The translations under genes and the position numbers were made by a program. 64,000 nucleotides of DNA from NCBI GenBank assembly GCA_003263845.1, contig JYJN01000009.1, forward strand, positions 1 through 64,000. The letters run 5' to 3'. This document shows positions 40,894 through 51,118 of the stretch, in pieces (the first letter of the stretch is position 1; each line of letters starts with the position of its first letter). The notes under the pieces are model-generated. The model searched no databases, had not been told where the DNA came from, and worked only from the letters and a program-made list of their open reading frames with translations. The DNA comes from Vibrio aestivus (GTDB taxonomy: Bacteria; Pseudomonadota; Gammaproteobacteria; Enterobacterales; Vibrionaceae).

Positions 40894-41193
40894 TTACTCG
40901 TCACCGCAGTACAGCCCATGAAGAAGTTCAATCATGGCGCGCACTTCACGACTGCTTAGTGTATAAAACACCGTTTGAGCCTCTTTACGAGTATTCACCA
41001 AGCCATCTCGTCTTAACCAAGCTAAATGCTGCGACAGAGCAGATTGACTTAACTCAAGCATCCCGCACAGTTCTCCAACAGAAAGCTCTTGGTTGTGTAA
41101 CAAGCATAAGATTTGCAATCGCCTTTCATTGGCCATTGCTTTAAGCAATACGACGGCTTCAGCTGAATTCTTTTCCATATCTTGCAGATTCAT
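40894..41193 (-). CDS. hlyU: HlyU virulence-gene activator (ArsR/SmtB family)
   Basis: Winged-helix regulator of 99 residues that derepresses hemolysin and RTX genes in vibrios, largely by displacing H-NS. The winged HTH ELSQSALSQHLAWLRRDGLVNTRKEAQTVFY is nearly identical to V. cholerae HlyU. The ArsR metal-site cysteines are absent, but the redox pair of V. cholerae HlyU is present as Cys30 (LQILCLL) and Cys96 (LYC). An additional Cys43 occurs in VGELCGML. Start ATG 41193 follows AAGGG. Confidence 0.94.
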   Translation of the reverse strand: MNLQDMEKNSAEAVVLLKAMANERRLQILCLLHNQELSVGELCGMLELSQSALSQHLAWLRRDGLVNTRKEAQTVFYTLSSREVRAMIELLHGLYCGDE

Positions 41194-41298
41194 CGACAAC
41201 CCTTATCGAACAACAATAACCATTTGATTTTACTCAATTGGACACAACAATCGAGTCATTCATATACTTATATTAATTTTATGGTTAATAAATAGCCA

Positions 41299-42188
41299 CT
41301 ATAGAAATAGATCTGTAAAATCCGCGTCACAAACATTCTTTACCGCTGGGTGTTGAATCATTCGTTCAGCGAAAATTACGTAGTACTCTTCACGCAGTTC
41401 TTCGATATCGCCAATTAACTGTAGAGAAAAGTCTTTCTCTACTTCTTCTACATATAATGAAGGTGCTAAGAAAATCGCATCTTTGTGGTAGCGAGCAAAA
41501 GCTTTCATCAAGGCAACATCATCGAACTCACCCAAGATATTTGGTTGCAAGCCCTGTCTGTCAAACCATTGGAATACCTTACGGCCCATCGCACTGCGAC
41601 TTCCTGGTACCAACAACTTACGCTGTTCCAAGATCGCGGGAAAATCCGCCTCGGCGATACTTCCAGTGCAGTAAAAGCTCATGCGGCTTTCACCAAGTTT
41701 CTTGCTGTATAAACCGGGGCTCTTACCCGAATCTACTGGCAGTCGGACAAAATCATGTCCAATTTATGCTGTGACAATTGCTCTAACAACATCTCATGAG
41801 TTGATTCAAAGCAGCGTAGATGAATACTGTTATCTTCAGGCACAGTAGTCATTAGAATCTTACTCACCAAACGTTTTGACAGCGCATCTGCCACACCAAC
41901 TTCAAACAACTGGTTGGAACGCTGGCTATAGTTAACGATATCGAGCATCTCATAGCTCAAACCAAACATACGGTCAGCATACTTGTAGACGAGCTGCCCA
42001 AGCTCAGTTGGCTCAATACTTCGGCCATTACGCTTAGTCAACTTACCATCCATTCTATCTTCAAGTGCTTTGATCTGGCCTGTGACCGTTTGAGGCGTGA
42101 GGAAAAGCGCATCTGCCGCTTTTGTTACTGAGCCTTGTTTGCACACCATCCAAAAGTAATAGAGATGGTTATAGTTTAAATGAGACAT
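41299..42188 (-). CDS. nhaR: NhaR LysR-type regulator of Na+/H+ antiport (frameshifted)
   Basis: LysR-family activator of sodium and alkaline stress genes. N-terminal [30 protein letters not shown], then a substrate-binding domain. The frame breaks at 41738-41739, where the coding strand needs CCC to read [23 protein letters not shown]. Repaired length is about 296 residues, the family norm. nhaA is not in the window. nptA, a sodium-coupled carrier, diverges from it. Confidence 0.92.
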
Positions 42189-42616
42189 GAATTTCAGACC
42201 GCTTGGGTAAATTACCGCTTTAGAAAATTAACCGATAGATATATCACACTTTGATTATCGCTCAAAGGTTCGGTATTTACGAAATTATCAACTGTATAGA
42301 TCGTAATTTCCTACAGGTTTAGATTTCTTATATTACAGCGTGTCATATTTCTCATGAACTAATCGCTATATCATAGAAAAAAAATCGTAAAAAACTCGCG
42401 GAACTTCACAACGTCAAAATGACAACAAATTTCATTTTAAATCAAGAGCTTAATCAAGAAATAAAAGCATGAAAATAGCACTCTTTGGTTATAAACCGCA
42501 AAAAAAAACGAATGACACAGGATTGTCATATTACTGAAATATTTCATCTCTAGTATCGGCTTCAGATTCAACAACAGACCAAACACATTTCAAACGGTCG
42601 CATGGAGAAAACAACT
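42189..42616 (+). promoter_or_regulatory. nhaR-nptA divergent intergenic region
   Basis: About 430 A/T-rich bases. Two similar elements, TGTCATATTTCT (42341-42352) and TGTCATATTACT (42525-42536), resemble Pho-box half-sites. At the second, a degenerate second repeat (CTGAAAT) starts 11 bases on, as in a Pho box. This fits phosphate control of nptA but the match is partial. No ORF with a ribosome site is visible. Confidence 0.4.
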
Positions 42617-43762
42617 ATGAACCAAGCTACTACTACAGCAGCACCGATTTCGAGCACTACTCGTTGGCTGCGCTGGGCTAACTTGGCGTTCATGCTTTAT
42701 CTTCTACTTCTTGCAGTTTCACTAGTAAGTAGTGGCTTTAAAGTTTCTGTCGGTGGGCACGCTAAAGAACTATTCGCTTTCGCATCTCACCCTGTTGCTG
42801 GCTTAATGATCGGTATGGTTGCTACGGCGCTGATCCAATCATCAAGTACGGTGACCTCTATCATTGTTGGCCTTGTGGCCGGCGGATTACCGGTTTCCAT
42901 CGCTATTCCTATGATCATGGGTGCAAATATTGGTACGACAGTAACCAATACCATTGTTAGCCTTGGCCATATCCGTAATAAGGAAGAGTTCAAGCGTGCT
43001 TTTGCAAGTGCAACCATTCACGACTTCTTCAATCTATTAGCGGTTGCGATTTTCCTACCACTAGAAATGATGTTTGGCGTTTTAGCCAAAGCTTCAGAAT
43101 GGTTAGTCTCACCGTTCCTATCAACGGGTAACCTAAGCATGAAGAGCATGGACGTAATCGGTCCACTAACTAAGCCTGTCGCTGGCGCTATCAAAGAGCC
43201 AATGATGACATTTGGTCCTCAAGTAGGTGGTGGCCTTATGATTGCGCTTGGCGTGCTAATGCTATTCATCTCTATCACTGTGATGGGTAAGCTAATGAAG
43301 AGCCTAATGGTTGGCCGCGCTCGTGAAATCCTAAAAGGCGCAATTGGTCGTGGCCCTCTACACGGTATCTTCTCTGGTTCTGTTGTCACTGTCTTAGTTC
43401 AGTCTTCATCAACGACAACAAGCTTAATGGTTCCACTTGTAGGCTCTGGTGTCCTAAAAGTACGTGATGTATACCCGTTCACTGTAGGTGCAAACATCGG
43501 TACCTGTATTACCGCTCTACTGGCAGCAACGGCAGTATCTGGTGAATTCGCAGTATTCGCACTTCAAATTGCTCTAGTGCACCTAGTGTTCAACATTCTA
43601 GCAACTGTGTTCATCTTTGGTGTACCAGTTCTACGAGAAATCCCAGTGAAAGGTGCTGATTGGATTTCTGACCAAGCGATTAAAAACAAGAGCGTTGTGT
43701 TCGGTTATCTAGCACTAGTATTCCTTGTGATTCCTGGTTTGGTTCTAAGCCTAACCGCTTAA
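42617..43762 (+). CDS. nptA: Na+/phosphate cotransporter NptA
   Basis: SLC34-type sodium:phosphate symporter. Two inverted repeats each carry the QSSS signature (LIQSSSTVTSI and LVQSSSTTTSL) and GANIGT. About eight to ten membrane segments. I prefer ATG 42617 (381 residues), preceded by GGAG at 42604-42607; the ATG at 42602 has no ribosome site. V. cholerae has the same gene in the same place. Confidence 0.94.
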   Translation: MNQATTTAAPISSTTRWLRWANLAFMLYLLLLAVSLVSSGFKVSVGGHAKELFAFASHPVAGLMIGMVATALIQSSSTVTSIIVGLVAGGLPVSIAIPMIMGANIGTTVTNTIVSLGHIRNKEEFKRAFASATIHDFFNLLAVAIFLPLEMMFGVLAKASEWLVSPFLSTGNLSMKSMDVIGPLTKPVAGAIKEPMMTFGPQVGGGLMIALGVLMLFISITVMGKLMKSLMVGRAREILKGAIGRGPLHGIFSGSVVTVLVQSSSTTTSLMVPLVGSGVLKVRDVYPFTVGANIGTCITALLAATAVSGEFAVFALQIALVHLVFNILATVFIFGVPVLREIPVKGADWISDQAIKNKSVVFGYLALVFLVIPGLVLSLTA

Positions 43763-43781
43763 TCACCATAAAGTTAAACAA

Positions 43782-43812
43782 GAGCCCGTAACGACTGTTA
43801 CGGGCTTTTTTG
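43782..43812 (+). terminator. nptA terminator
   Basis: AGCCCGTAAC/GTTACGGGCT hairpin (43783-43806) with T6. Confidence 0.92.
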
Positions 43813-44030
43813 TATCTACTTAATACCTTATCTACCCACAACTTCAACAAACCGTATCTCTTTGGGTAAGCGTTTGAGAAATACCCTCTGTATGTAGTGC
43901 GCAACCATTCTCCACTAACTCATTTAGCGCAGTGTGCTTATGCTCTGTGCTAAATAGCGACAAAGCATATAGTGGGCAGCTATTCACACAGGTGAAGCGT
44001 CGTATCGCATTTCTATTCTTGATTCCAGAT
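43813..44030. other. nptA-thyA convergent intergenic
   Basis: About 220 bases between two terminators of convergent genes. On the minus strand an open frame runs through codons for CVNSCPLYALSLFSTEHKHTA but has no credible start codon or ribosome site, so I do not call it. No RNA gene is recognisable. Confidence 0.3.
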
Positions 44031-44062
44031 ACAAAAAAGGCTGCTCAATGGCAGCCTTTTCA
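44031..44062 (-). terminator. thyA terminator
   Basis: AAAAGGCTGC/GCAGCCTTTT hairpin (44035-44060). On the minus strand it is followed by TTTTTTG. Confidence 0.9.
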
Positions 44063-44073
44063 ATTAGAAGAAT

Positions 44074-44925
44074 CTATACCGAGAATGGATACTTAATCGC
44101 TTCGTGGCACTCATAACCTTCAACCCAGAAGTCATCCATCGTTACCCATGTTTCAAGATCTTCTAGGCTCTTAATCTCAGGATTGATATGGAAAGTGGGT
44201 GAATTTAACGGTTCACGCTTTAATTGCACGTCTCTCATGAGGTCTAGCTGGTCTTCATAGATATGAGCATTAACGATCTTGTGATAAGCCACACCCGCCT
44301 TCTTACCGGTAATCTGAGCCATGATCGCCAAGAAAACATACACTTGAACCATGTTAAAGTTCAGCCCCAGAGGAACATCGCAAGAACGCTGAGTACTGTT
44401 CAGGTACAAAGTGTCACCCAACAATGAAAAGTGATGACTGTACATACATGGACGCAGGCATCCCATGTGGAACTCACCTGGGTTATAGAAATTCAAGATT
44501 TCGCCGCGATCATCAACGCCTTTGGTTAAGTCATCTACAATCTTACGCAGCTGATCGATATGACCGCCATCTGGCTTTGCCCATGCTCGACCTTGAACGC
44601 CATACACACGACCCATGTCGTCCTCACCTTTACGGTAAGAATTGTTTAGCCATGCATCGTTCAGGTTTGCGTTCGCATCCCATGTTTTTGTGCCTAACTT
44701 GCGAAAGTCTTCTGCGTTGTCATAGCCACGAATGTAACCTAGTAGCTCAGCAACCGCAGCCTTCCAAAAACTCTTTCGTGTGGTTACCAAAGGAAATTGG
44801 TTACTCGCTACGTCGTAAGTCAAATCCGCATTAATGACGGTTAAACAACGCTTACCCGTACGCTCATTTTCAACCCAAGTGCCATGATCAACAATTCGTT
44901 GGCACAAGTCTAAATATTGTTTCAC
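44074..44925 (-). CDS. thyA: Thymidylate synthase ThyA
   Basis: Methylates dUMP to dTMP with methylene-THF. The catalytic Cys lies in [10 protein letters not shown], followed by [12 protein letters not shown] and the C-terminal YPFSV. 283 residues, complete. It starts 9 bases after the lgt stop, the conserved lgt-thyA pair. Confidence 0.96.
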   Translation of the reverse strand: MKQYLDLCQRIVDHGTWVENERTGKRCLTVINADLTYDVASNQFPLVTTRKSFWKAAVAELLGYIRGYDNAEDFRKLGTKTWDANANLNDAWLNNSYRKGEDDMGRVYGVQGRAWAKPDGGHIDQLRKIVDDLTKGVDDRGEILNFYNPGEFHMGCLRPCMYSHHFSLLGDTLYLNSTQRSCDVPLGLNFNMVQVYVFLAIMAQITGKKAGVAYHKIVNAHIYEDQLDLMRDVQLKREPLNSPTFHINPEIKSLEDLETWVTMDDFWVEGYECHEAIKYPFSV

Positions 44926-44934
44926 ACCAATTCC

Positions 44935-45770
44935 TTACTTCGCTTTTTTCTTCTTTGAAACAGTCTTCACTTCATCAGTAAACTGGCCGCGCTTGTATGC
45001 CCAAACCATCATGAGGATGCCTCCGATAATCATAGGCAGTGACAAGATCTGTCCCATCGAGATGAAGCCACCGTACAACCCTAAATGGCGTCAGGCTCTC
45101 GAACATATTCTACCAAGAAACGGAAGGTACCATAACCCGCAAGGAATAAACCTGATACAGACCCTAATGGACGAGGCTTTTTAATAAACCAGTTCAAGAT
45201 TAAGAACAGAGCAATACCTTCCAGCGCCATTTGATAGAGCTGAGATGGATGCCTTGCAAGCGGTCCTGCGCCCGGAAACACAATACCCCATGGCACTTCC
45301 GTTACACGGCCCCAAAGTTCACCATTCATAAAGTTACCTAAACGACCGACACCCAAGCCAAATGGCACAAGCGGCGCAATAAAATCGGCAACGCCAAAGA
45401 AAGTACGACCGTTTCGTTTCGCATACCAGAACATGGCGGTAATCACACCCAGTAGACCACCGTGGAACGACATTCCACCAGTCCACACTTTAAATAGGTA
45501 AGTTGGGTCTTGAATAAACAGATCAAAGTTATAGAAGAGCACGTAGCCAACTCGGCCACCGACTACCACACCGAGAAAACCTGCAAACAGCAAATCAGAG
45601 ACTTGCTCACGTGTCCAGCCACTACCGGGCTTGTCTGCTCTCCGGTTGGCCAACCAAAGGGCGAATGCAAATCCAACAAGATACATTAGGCCATACCAAC
45701 GAACGGACAGTGGGCCTATAGAAAATAGAACAGGATCGATATTTGGAAACTCAATAAATCCCTGAGACAT
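44935..45770 (-). CDS. lgt: Prolipoprotein diacylglyceryl transferase Lgt (frameshifted)
   Basis: Attaches diacylglycerol to the lipobox Cys of prolipoproteins, the step before LspA. Seven membrane segments; the signature [14 protein letters not shown] and the active-site His in SFHGGLLG are seen. The frame breaks at 45087-45088, where the coding strand needs CCC to read [14 protein letters not shown]. The tail then ends with lysine-rich KKKKAK just before thyA. Repaired length is about 278 residues. Confidence 0.94.
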
Positions 45771-45811
45771 AGATACTTTCTCTTAAAAATAGTAATAGAT
45801 ATGAGATGGCT

Positions 45812-46603
45812 TTAAAGCAACATAGTTCCTGCAACCACCATTAAAAACAGTGCAAAGATTTTCTTCAAAGAGGGAGTGGGCAAGGATGAGGCTAATCGTG
45901 CGCCTACTTTTGTGGTTAACATAGACGTCATGGCAATCGCCAATAGTGCAGGTAAATACACATACCCCACGGTATAATCTGGCATCCCTTCAGCGTGATA
46001 ACCATTCAAGATGAAGCCAATCATGCCAGAAAATGCAAGTACACTGCCACAAACCGACGAAGAACCTACAGCCTTTCGCATTTCAACGCCATGGCGATTC
46101 AAAAACGGCACCGATAGTGAGCCTCCACCGATCCCTGCTAAGCTCGACACCACACCGATACCCGTGCCCCAACCTACTGTACCGGTGGGGCTAGGCATGC
46201 TTTTCTGATTTGTCGACTTAATCGAAAACAACATTTGAATCGAGAGCAGCAATACAATCACACCAAAAACTTTGGGTAAATATTCGCTTGGGATCCACTC
46301 AGCAATGTATGCACCAGCAAAGCCCCCAACCACAATACCAGGCATCATCCATTTAATCGCATACGGTTCAACATTGCCCAACTTAGCGTGATTCAGCGCA
46401 GAAGAGCCCGACGTAACAATGATTGAAGCCAACGAAGTACCAAGTGCCACATTCATCGAAACATCAAAAGGAAAACCAGCCCAAGGAAGGAGATAAAGCA
46501 ATGAAGGTACTATAACAAGACCACCGCCAATACCCAGTAATCCAGCCAAGACACCCACTAGCGCCCCCAGAGCTAACAGTACTGCAAAAAGTTCAATTGT
46601 CAC
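45812..46603 (-). CDS. TSUP (TauE/SafE) family membrane protein
   Basis: Putative anion/organosulfur exporter or importer with about eight membrane segments and two inverted halves carrying AGLLGIGGGLVIVPSLL and SSLAGIGGGSLSVPFLN. I choose GTG 46603 (263 residues), 7 bases after the ptsP stop; an ATG at 46642 would overlap ptsP and encode a hydrophilic tail. The substrate is unknown. It belongs to the rppH-ptsP-TSUP-lgt-thyA operon. Confidence 0.87.
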   Translation of the reverse strand: MTIELFAVLLALGALVGVLAGLLGIGGGLVIVPSLLYLLPWAGFPFDVSMNVALGTSLASIIVTSGSSALNHAKLGNVEPYAIKWMMPGIVVGGFAGAYIAEWIPSEYLPKVFGVIVLLLSIQMLFSIKSTNQKSMPSPTGTVGWGTGIGVVSSLAGIGGGSLSVPFLNRHGVEMRKAVGSSSVCGSVLAFSGMIGFILNGYHAEGMPDYTVGYVYLPALLAIAMTSMLTTKVGARLASSLPTPSLKKIFALFLMVVAGTMLL

Positions 46604-46610
46604 GTTCGGC

Positions 46611-48857
46611 CTATCTTTTACCTGCTCGGATAAATCCGGCAAACCCTTTCTGTTCGAAATAGTCAGCCATCATAGTATAAATCGCGTCACCATAGGGCAT
46701 TATCAAGGCTTTGTCAGCAAGTGCTTTCAGGTCATCAGAGTCAGAATGGCGCAGAAGGTATTTCACTTTCGCAACATTCGAAGTGTTCATGCTTAGCGTA
46801 TCGTAACCAAGCCCCACCAGCAGCAGAGCTCCTATAGGGTCACCAGCCAGCTCTCCGCAAACACAAACAGGTATATTTAACTGCGCACAAGTTTGTTCAA
46901 TCTGCTTAAGTGCATTCACCACCGCAGGGTGCATCGATTCATACACTTCGGAAACGCGAGCGTTGTTACGATCCACCGCTAGTAAATACTGAGTGAGATC
47001 ATTGGTGCCGACAGATACAAAATCAATTCGATCCGCGACCAATGGCAGCAAGTAGAGCATAGATGGCACTTCTACCATCACGCCAATCTGCGGTCGTTGA
47101 ATATCTTCGTCCACCAAGGAAACTTCTTCATAGGCTTGATTAATGAAGTCGATAGCATCATCAAGCTCTTGAACACTAGACACCATTGGCAGAAGAATAC
47201 TCAGGTTTTTATGCTTACTGCTAGCGCGTAACATCGCTCGAATCTGAATCAAGAAAATATCCGGATGATCCAATGTGAAACGAATCCCACGCCATCCAAG
47301 GAACGGGTTATCTTCTTCAATAGGCAGATAAGGCAATGCTTTATCGCCACCAACATCCAGTGTGCGCATCACAACACGTTTGTCAGGGTAGCTCCCAAGC
47401 ACAGTCGCATACTGATGCATCTGCTCTTCTTCTGATGGGAAGCGATGCTGTAATAAGAAAGAGATTTCAGTGCGGTAAAGGCCTACACCATCAACGCCTT
47501 GGTTGATCGCAATGTTAGTGTCTGCACTCAAACCCGCATTAAGTAAAACTTCAATGCGCTTGCCATCCTTAGTGTGAGCGGGCTCTTTGCTTCCCTTATC
47601 AACCATCAAAGAGAGCTCGCGCTCTTCATTCGCAAGCGAACGGTAGACTCTTAGCAACTGCGCTGTGGGCGATACCAGTACTTTACCGCTGTATCCATCT
47701 ACAATACCTAACTTGCCGTTTAGTTTGGATGGATTAATGCTCACGCCCATAACCGCAGGAATGCCTAACGCTCTTGATAAAATGGCAGCATGGGAATTCG
47801 CAGCGCCCTCTAAAGAAACCACTGCAAGCAACTTATCTTTAGGGATTGACGCTAGGATAGAAGCCGTAAGCTCACGAACAACAAGAATCACTGGCGATTC
47901 AATACTGCGCTGTTCAGTTTCTGTATTATAGAGAAAGAAAAGTAGCCTTTGGCCAAGCTCTCGGACATCTTGCGCCCGCTCACGTAGATAGCTATCTGAC
48001 ATGCGAGCAAAACGGCTAGAGTAGGCTTCAACGACCTGCCTTAATGCCCAGTCTGCCCGATCGCCTTTTTGGATTTGCGCTTTCAAGTCACTACGAAGCA
48101 TGGGATCGTTCAACAAGTGAGTAAACAGATCAAAAATGGCCAATGCATCTTTGTTTATCTCACGATCGAGCTTCTTACGCATGCGGCGAAAATCATTTAG
48201 CGCTTCTTCTATAGCGACGAGTAGCCACTCTTGTTCTTTATCTATATCTAAAGCTGACGCAGGTGACACACTGGAAAGATCTGGGTGGGTATCATCCCAC
48301 CAAAAATGACCAATCGATACACCCGATGAAGCAGGAATCCCAACTATAGAATGCTGTTTTTTGGAAATATTCCAATGCCCTTGGGTTTGAGCATGAGCAA
48401 TGATCACCGCGATCTGAGCCGCGAGAGTAACAAGAAAAGACTCTTCCATTTCATCAAAAAGTCGAGGCGTTTTTTGCTGTACAACAAGAACACCAAGCAC
48501 TTTCTTTCGATGAATGATAGGCGTACCAAGAAAGCCCTGAAAAACCTCTTCGCCCAATTCCGGAAAGTATTTAAAATTAGAATGTTTTGATGCTTCCGCC
48601 ACATTAATGGGTTCAGCAGAACGTTTCACTAAACCAACTAGGCCTTCGTCAAAACGGATATGAATTTTGTCACCTTCAAACTTAAGACCTTGAGTAGCCA
48701 TCAGCTCTAAGCGACTTGCATCTTCATTCGCAAGATAGACGGTGCAACACTCCGTATTCATCGCGCTGCACGTTTGCTTAACAAGAATAGACAATGCCTG
48801 GTGGACATCGTCTACTTTAGAGACCTGTTCAACTATTTCCCTTAGTTGAGAAAGCAT
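46611..48857 (-). CDS. ptsP: PTS-Ntr enzyme I (PtsP)
   Basis: First phosphotransferase of the nitrogen-related PTS. GAF domain (residues 1-150), HPr/NPr-binding and phospho-His domain with GAANSHAAILSRALGIPAVMG, then PEP-binding barrel (RTEISFLLQHRFPSEEEQ, CVCGELAGDP). 748 residues, complete. It begins 2 bases after rppH, the order also seen in E. coli. Confidence 0.96.
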   Translation of the reverse strand: MLSQLREIVEQVSKVDDVHQALSILVKQTCSAMNTECCTVYLANEDASRLELMATQGLKFEGDKIHIRFDEGLVGLVKRSAEPINVAEASKHSNFKYFPELGEEVFQGFLGTPIIHRKKVLGVLVVQQKTPRLFDEMEESFLVTLAAQIAVIIAHAQTQGHWNISKKQHSIVGIPASSGVSIGHFWWDDTHPDLSSVSPASALDIDKEQEWLLVAIEEALNDFRRMRKKLDREINKDALAIFDLFTHLLNDPMLRSDLKAQIQKGDRADWALRQVVEAYSSRFARMSDSYLRERAQDVRELGQRLLFFLYNTETEQRSIESPVILVVRELTASILASIPKDKLLAVVSLEGAANSHAAILSRALGIPAVMGVSINPSKLNGKLGIVDGYSGKVLVSPTAQLLRVYRSLANEERELSLMVDKGSKEPAHTKDGKRIEVLLNAGLSADTNIAINQGVDGVGLYRTEISFLLQHRFPSEEEQMHQYATVLGSYPDKRVVMRTLDVGGDKALPYLPIEEDNPFLGWRGIRFTLDHPDIFLIQIRAMLRASSKHKNLSILLPMVSSVQELDDAIDFINQAYEEVSLVDEDIQRPQIGVMVEVPSMLYLLPLVADRIDFVSVGTNDLTQYLLAVDRNNARVSEVYESMHPAVVNALKQIEQTCAQLNIPVCVCGELAGDPIGALLLVGLGYDTLSMNTSNVAKVKYLLRHSDSDDLKALADKALIMPYGDAIYTMMADYFEQKGFAGFIRAGKR

Positions 48858-48859
48858 GT

Positions 48860-49378
48860 CTATCCTCTTCTATGTTTGCGTTTACCTTTTACTTTTCGAT
48901 CTTTAAAAGGCATCGCCATAGAGGCAAACTCTTTCATAGCCCGACGATAGACGTCACGCTTGAAAGAGACCACCTGTCTCACTGGGTACCAATAACTTAC
49001 CCATCGCCAACCATCAAATTCAGGTGAACTTCCACGCTGCATATTGATACGAGATTCATCGCAATCCAAACGCAGTAGGAACCACTTCTGTTTCTGTCCG
49101 ATACAAACAGGTTTAGAATCCCAACGCACCAAACGTTTTGGTAGTTTATACCTTAACCAATGACGACTTGTTGCGACGATTTTTACATCTTTCTTTGTGA
49201 GACCAACCTCTTCATACAGCTCTCGGAACATAGCTTGTTCGGGGGTTTCGCCCTCATCTATGCCACCTTGTGGAAATTGCCAAGAGTGTTGTCCGTATCG
49301 TTTTGCCCAGAAGACCTGACCATGGCTGTTGCAGATTACTATACCGACGTTTAAGCGGTAACCATCGCCATCTATCAC
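48860..49378 (-). CDS. rppH: RNA pyrophosphohydrolase RppH
   Basis: Nudix enzyme that converts 5' triphosphate mRNA ends to monophosphate and so starts RNase E decay. The Nudix box [20 protein letters not shown] is intact. 172 residues with a basic C-terminal tail ([14 protein letters not shown]). It heads the operon with ptsP. Confidence 0.96.
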   Translation of the reverse strand: MIDGDGYRLNVGIVICNSHGQVFWAKRYGQHSWQFPQGGIDEGETPEQAMFRELYEEVGLTKKDVKIVATSRHWLRYKLPKRLVRWDSKPVCIGQKQKWFLLRLDCDESRINMQRGSSPEFDGWRWVSYWYPVRQVVSFKRDVYRRAMKEFASMAMPFKDRKVKGKRKHRRG

Positions 49379-49414
49379 TGGCCAACCTCAAATTAAATCT
49401 TTAATAACAGTGAT

Positions 49415-49892
49415 TTTTCCACATATCCCCAATATGAGCAAACTTACTAATGTGATTAGCACGTGATTTATGGCCTATATTCCTTTAACTGGATAAGTTT
49501 GCAGCAGAAAGCAGGTTATACACATGGAGATGAGACCTACTCCACATTTATTCACCTTTTCTGTGCATAAGTTTGTGAAGAATTCACTTAAACATGATCA
49601 TCAAATGAACAACCTTGTTCACCCCCCTCAACGTCAATCAGGAAAAATCAATTAAATTAATTTAATTTCAATCAATTACACAAAAATCAAATTACTCATA
49701 AATTTTAAATAGTCACAGATAATAAGCTAAAGTCAGATCGGTCAAAGATCAACCAAGTTGGGTTTTATCCACATTAACGGATAAAAAACACGCTACATTC
49801 ACGTTAACCCTGATAAAAACCAGTAACAAACCTACTGTATATCCATCCATAATCACAATTTTAATCGTATTTAACAATATTCCTGTGGATAA
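49415..49892. promoter_or_regulatory. DnaA-box cluster, probable DARS2 (rppH-mutH intergenic)
   Basis: A gap of 626 A/T-rich bases. DnaA boxes TTATCCACA (49765-49773, plus) and its complement (49884-49892, minus) are perfect. TTATACACA (49516-49524, plus) and TTATGCACA (49562-49570, minus) match TTATNCACA, and TTTTCCACA (49415-49423) differs by one base. GATC sites are frequent. In E. coli the DnaA-reactivating sequence DARS2 lies between mutH and rppH, exactly this place. The promoters of both genes must also be here. No ORF is present. Confidence 0.72.
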
Positions 49893-50003
49893 GTTGTAAG
49901 CTGAAGATCTTTTGATCAACTTGTGCAAGGACTATGCACCTCGAAATAGGAAATATGATCATTAATTTGATAAGATTTTTCTTTTGGAACTACTAAAGTC
50001 GTC

Positions 50004-50669
50004 ATGAAACCTGAACCTAAATCCGAGCAAGAACTGATTGAACGTGCCATAGAGATCGCAGGAGTGACACTCCAAGAGCTGGCAGATGAAGCAGAGATGG
50101 CTGTCCCGAGAGATTTGAAGCGAGACAAAGGCTGGGTGGGTCAACTGATCGAATGGCACCTTGGAGCAACAGCTGGAAGTAAGCCTCAACAAGATTTCGA
50201 ATCATTAGGGATTGAACTTAAAACCATCCCTATCGGTTATAACGGTAAACCTTTGGAAACCACCTTCGTGAGTGTGGCTCCCTTGATTGGAGTACAGGGC
50301 TTAACTTGGGAAACCAGTCATGTAAAACATAAACTATCACGTGTTCTTTGGGTTCCCGTGCAAGGTGAGCGAGAAATTCCGCTTGCAGAGCGTTGCGTGG
50401 GCTCTCCATTAATATGGAGCCCAAGTTTAGAGGAAGAACAGCAGCTTAAAGCTGACTGGGAAGAGTTAATGGAAATGATCGTTTTAGGGCAGGTCGGACA
50501 AATTACCGCGAAGCATGGCGAAGTACTGCAACTGCGTCCGAAGGCCGCTAATAGCAAAGTCCTCACTGAAGCCTATGGCGCTAGCGGTAAACCCATTAAA
50601 ACCCTGCCGCGCGGGTTTTATCTTCGAACCCAGTTCACGGCAGCGTTACTTGAACGGTATTACGCATAA
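50004..50669 (+). CDS. mutH: DNA mismatch repair endonuclease MutH
   Basis: Nicks the unmethylated strand at hemimethylated GATC sites when activated by MutS/MutL. The active-site pattern D-x6-E-x-K is [10 protein letters not shown]. 221 residues, complete. It shows Dam-directed repair, as expected for Vibrio. Confidence 0.96.
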   Translation: MKPEPKSEQELIERAIEIAGVTLQELADEAEMAVPRDLKRDKGWVGQLIEWHLGATAGSKPQQDFESLGIELKTIPIGYNGKPLETTFVSVAPLIGVQGLTWETSHVKHKLSRVLWVPVQGEREIPLAERCVGSPLIWSPSLEEEQQLKADWEELMEMIVLGQVGQITAKHGEVLQLRPKAANSKVLTEAYGASGKPIKTLPRGFYLRTQFTAALLERYYA

Positions 50670-50690
50670 TAAGAAGCTGCAGACGTAAGA

Positions 50691-51001
50691 CTAATGCGTG
50701 ACTAAAGGCAACTCCACATCACAAGTCATCGCACTCCCCGGTGCACCACATTCATCATAAGCATTTTGCAGACGAAGATAAGCGCGCTCTACACCCAAAC
50801 GGACAAGCGCCTCTTTGACCTGCTCTAGTGACTCAAAGTGCATCACTTCATCTTTTACTTTCAAAGGTTCCACTTGGTGTTTGTACTCCACTGCTAGCAG
50901 GTACTGATTTAGCTCTGAGCAGCCTATAACAAATACTTTAGGGGTTGGTAAGTGTCTTTATGTATCCCATGAATCCACTTATCAAGTTGATGTTTCTGCA
51001 T
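50691..51001 (-). CDS. DUF6482-like small protein (frameshifted)
   Basis: Conserved hypothetical protein of about 103 residues. ATG 51001 follows a strong GGAGGT at a 6-base distance and reads MQKHQLDKWIHGIHKDTYQPL. One A is missing at 50937-50939, after which the frame continues KVFVIGCSELNQYLLAVEYKHQVEP and ends VELPLVTH. The family function is unknown. It converges with mutH, 21 bases apart. Confidence 0.8.
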
Positions 51002-51118
51002 ATTTGCACCTCCAATCTACAGTCTAGTCAATCACCACAGGTTTGCTAAATCTCTTCCCTTTTACCGTCGGATTCTCATATAGTGGATTAACAACGAAAA
51101 CGACAATCAGGATGTGCG

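Noticed and set aside
43813-44030. A minus-strand open frame reading CVNSCPLYALSLFSTE
   Set aside because: No start codon with a ribosome site and it lies between two terminators of convergent genes; kept only as a note.
49378-50003. The DnaA-box cluster as a replication origin (oriC or oriII)
   Set aside because: No mnmG/mioC, dnaA, rctB or par genes are nearby and no 13-mer unwinding repeats are clear; the mutH-rppH location points to DARS2.
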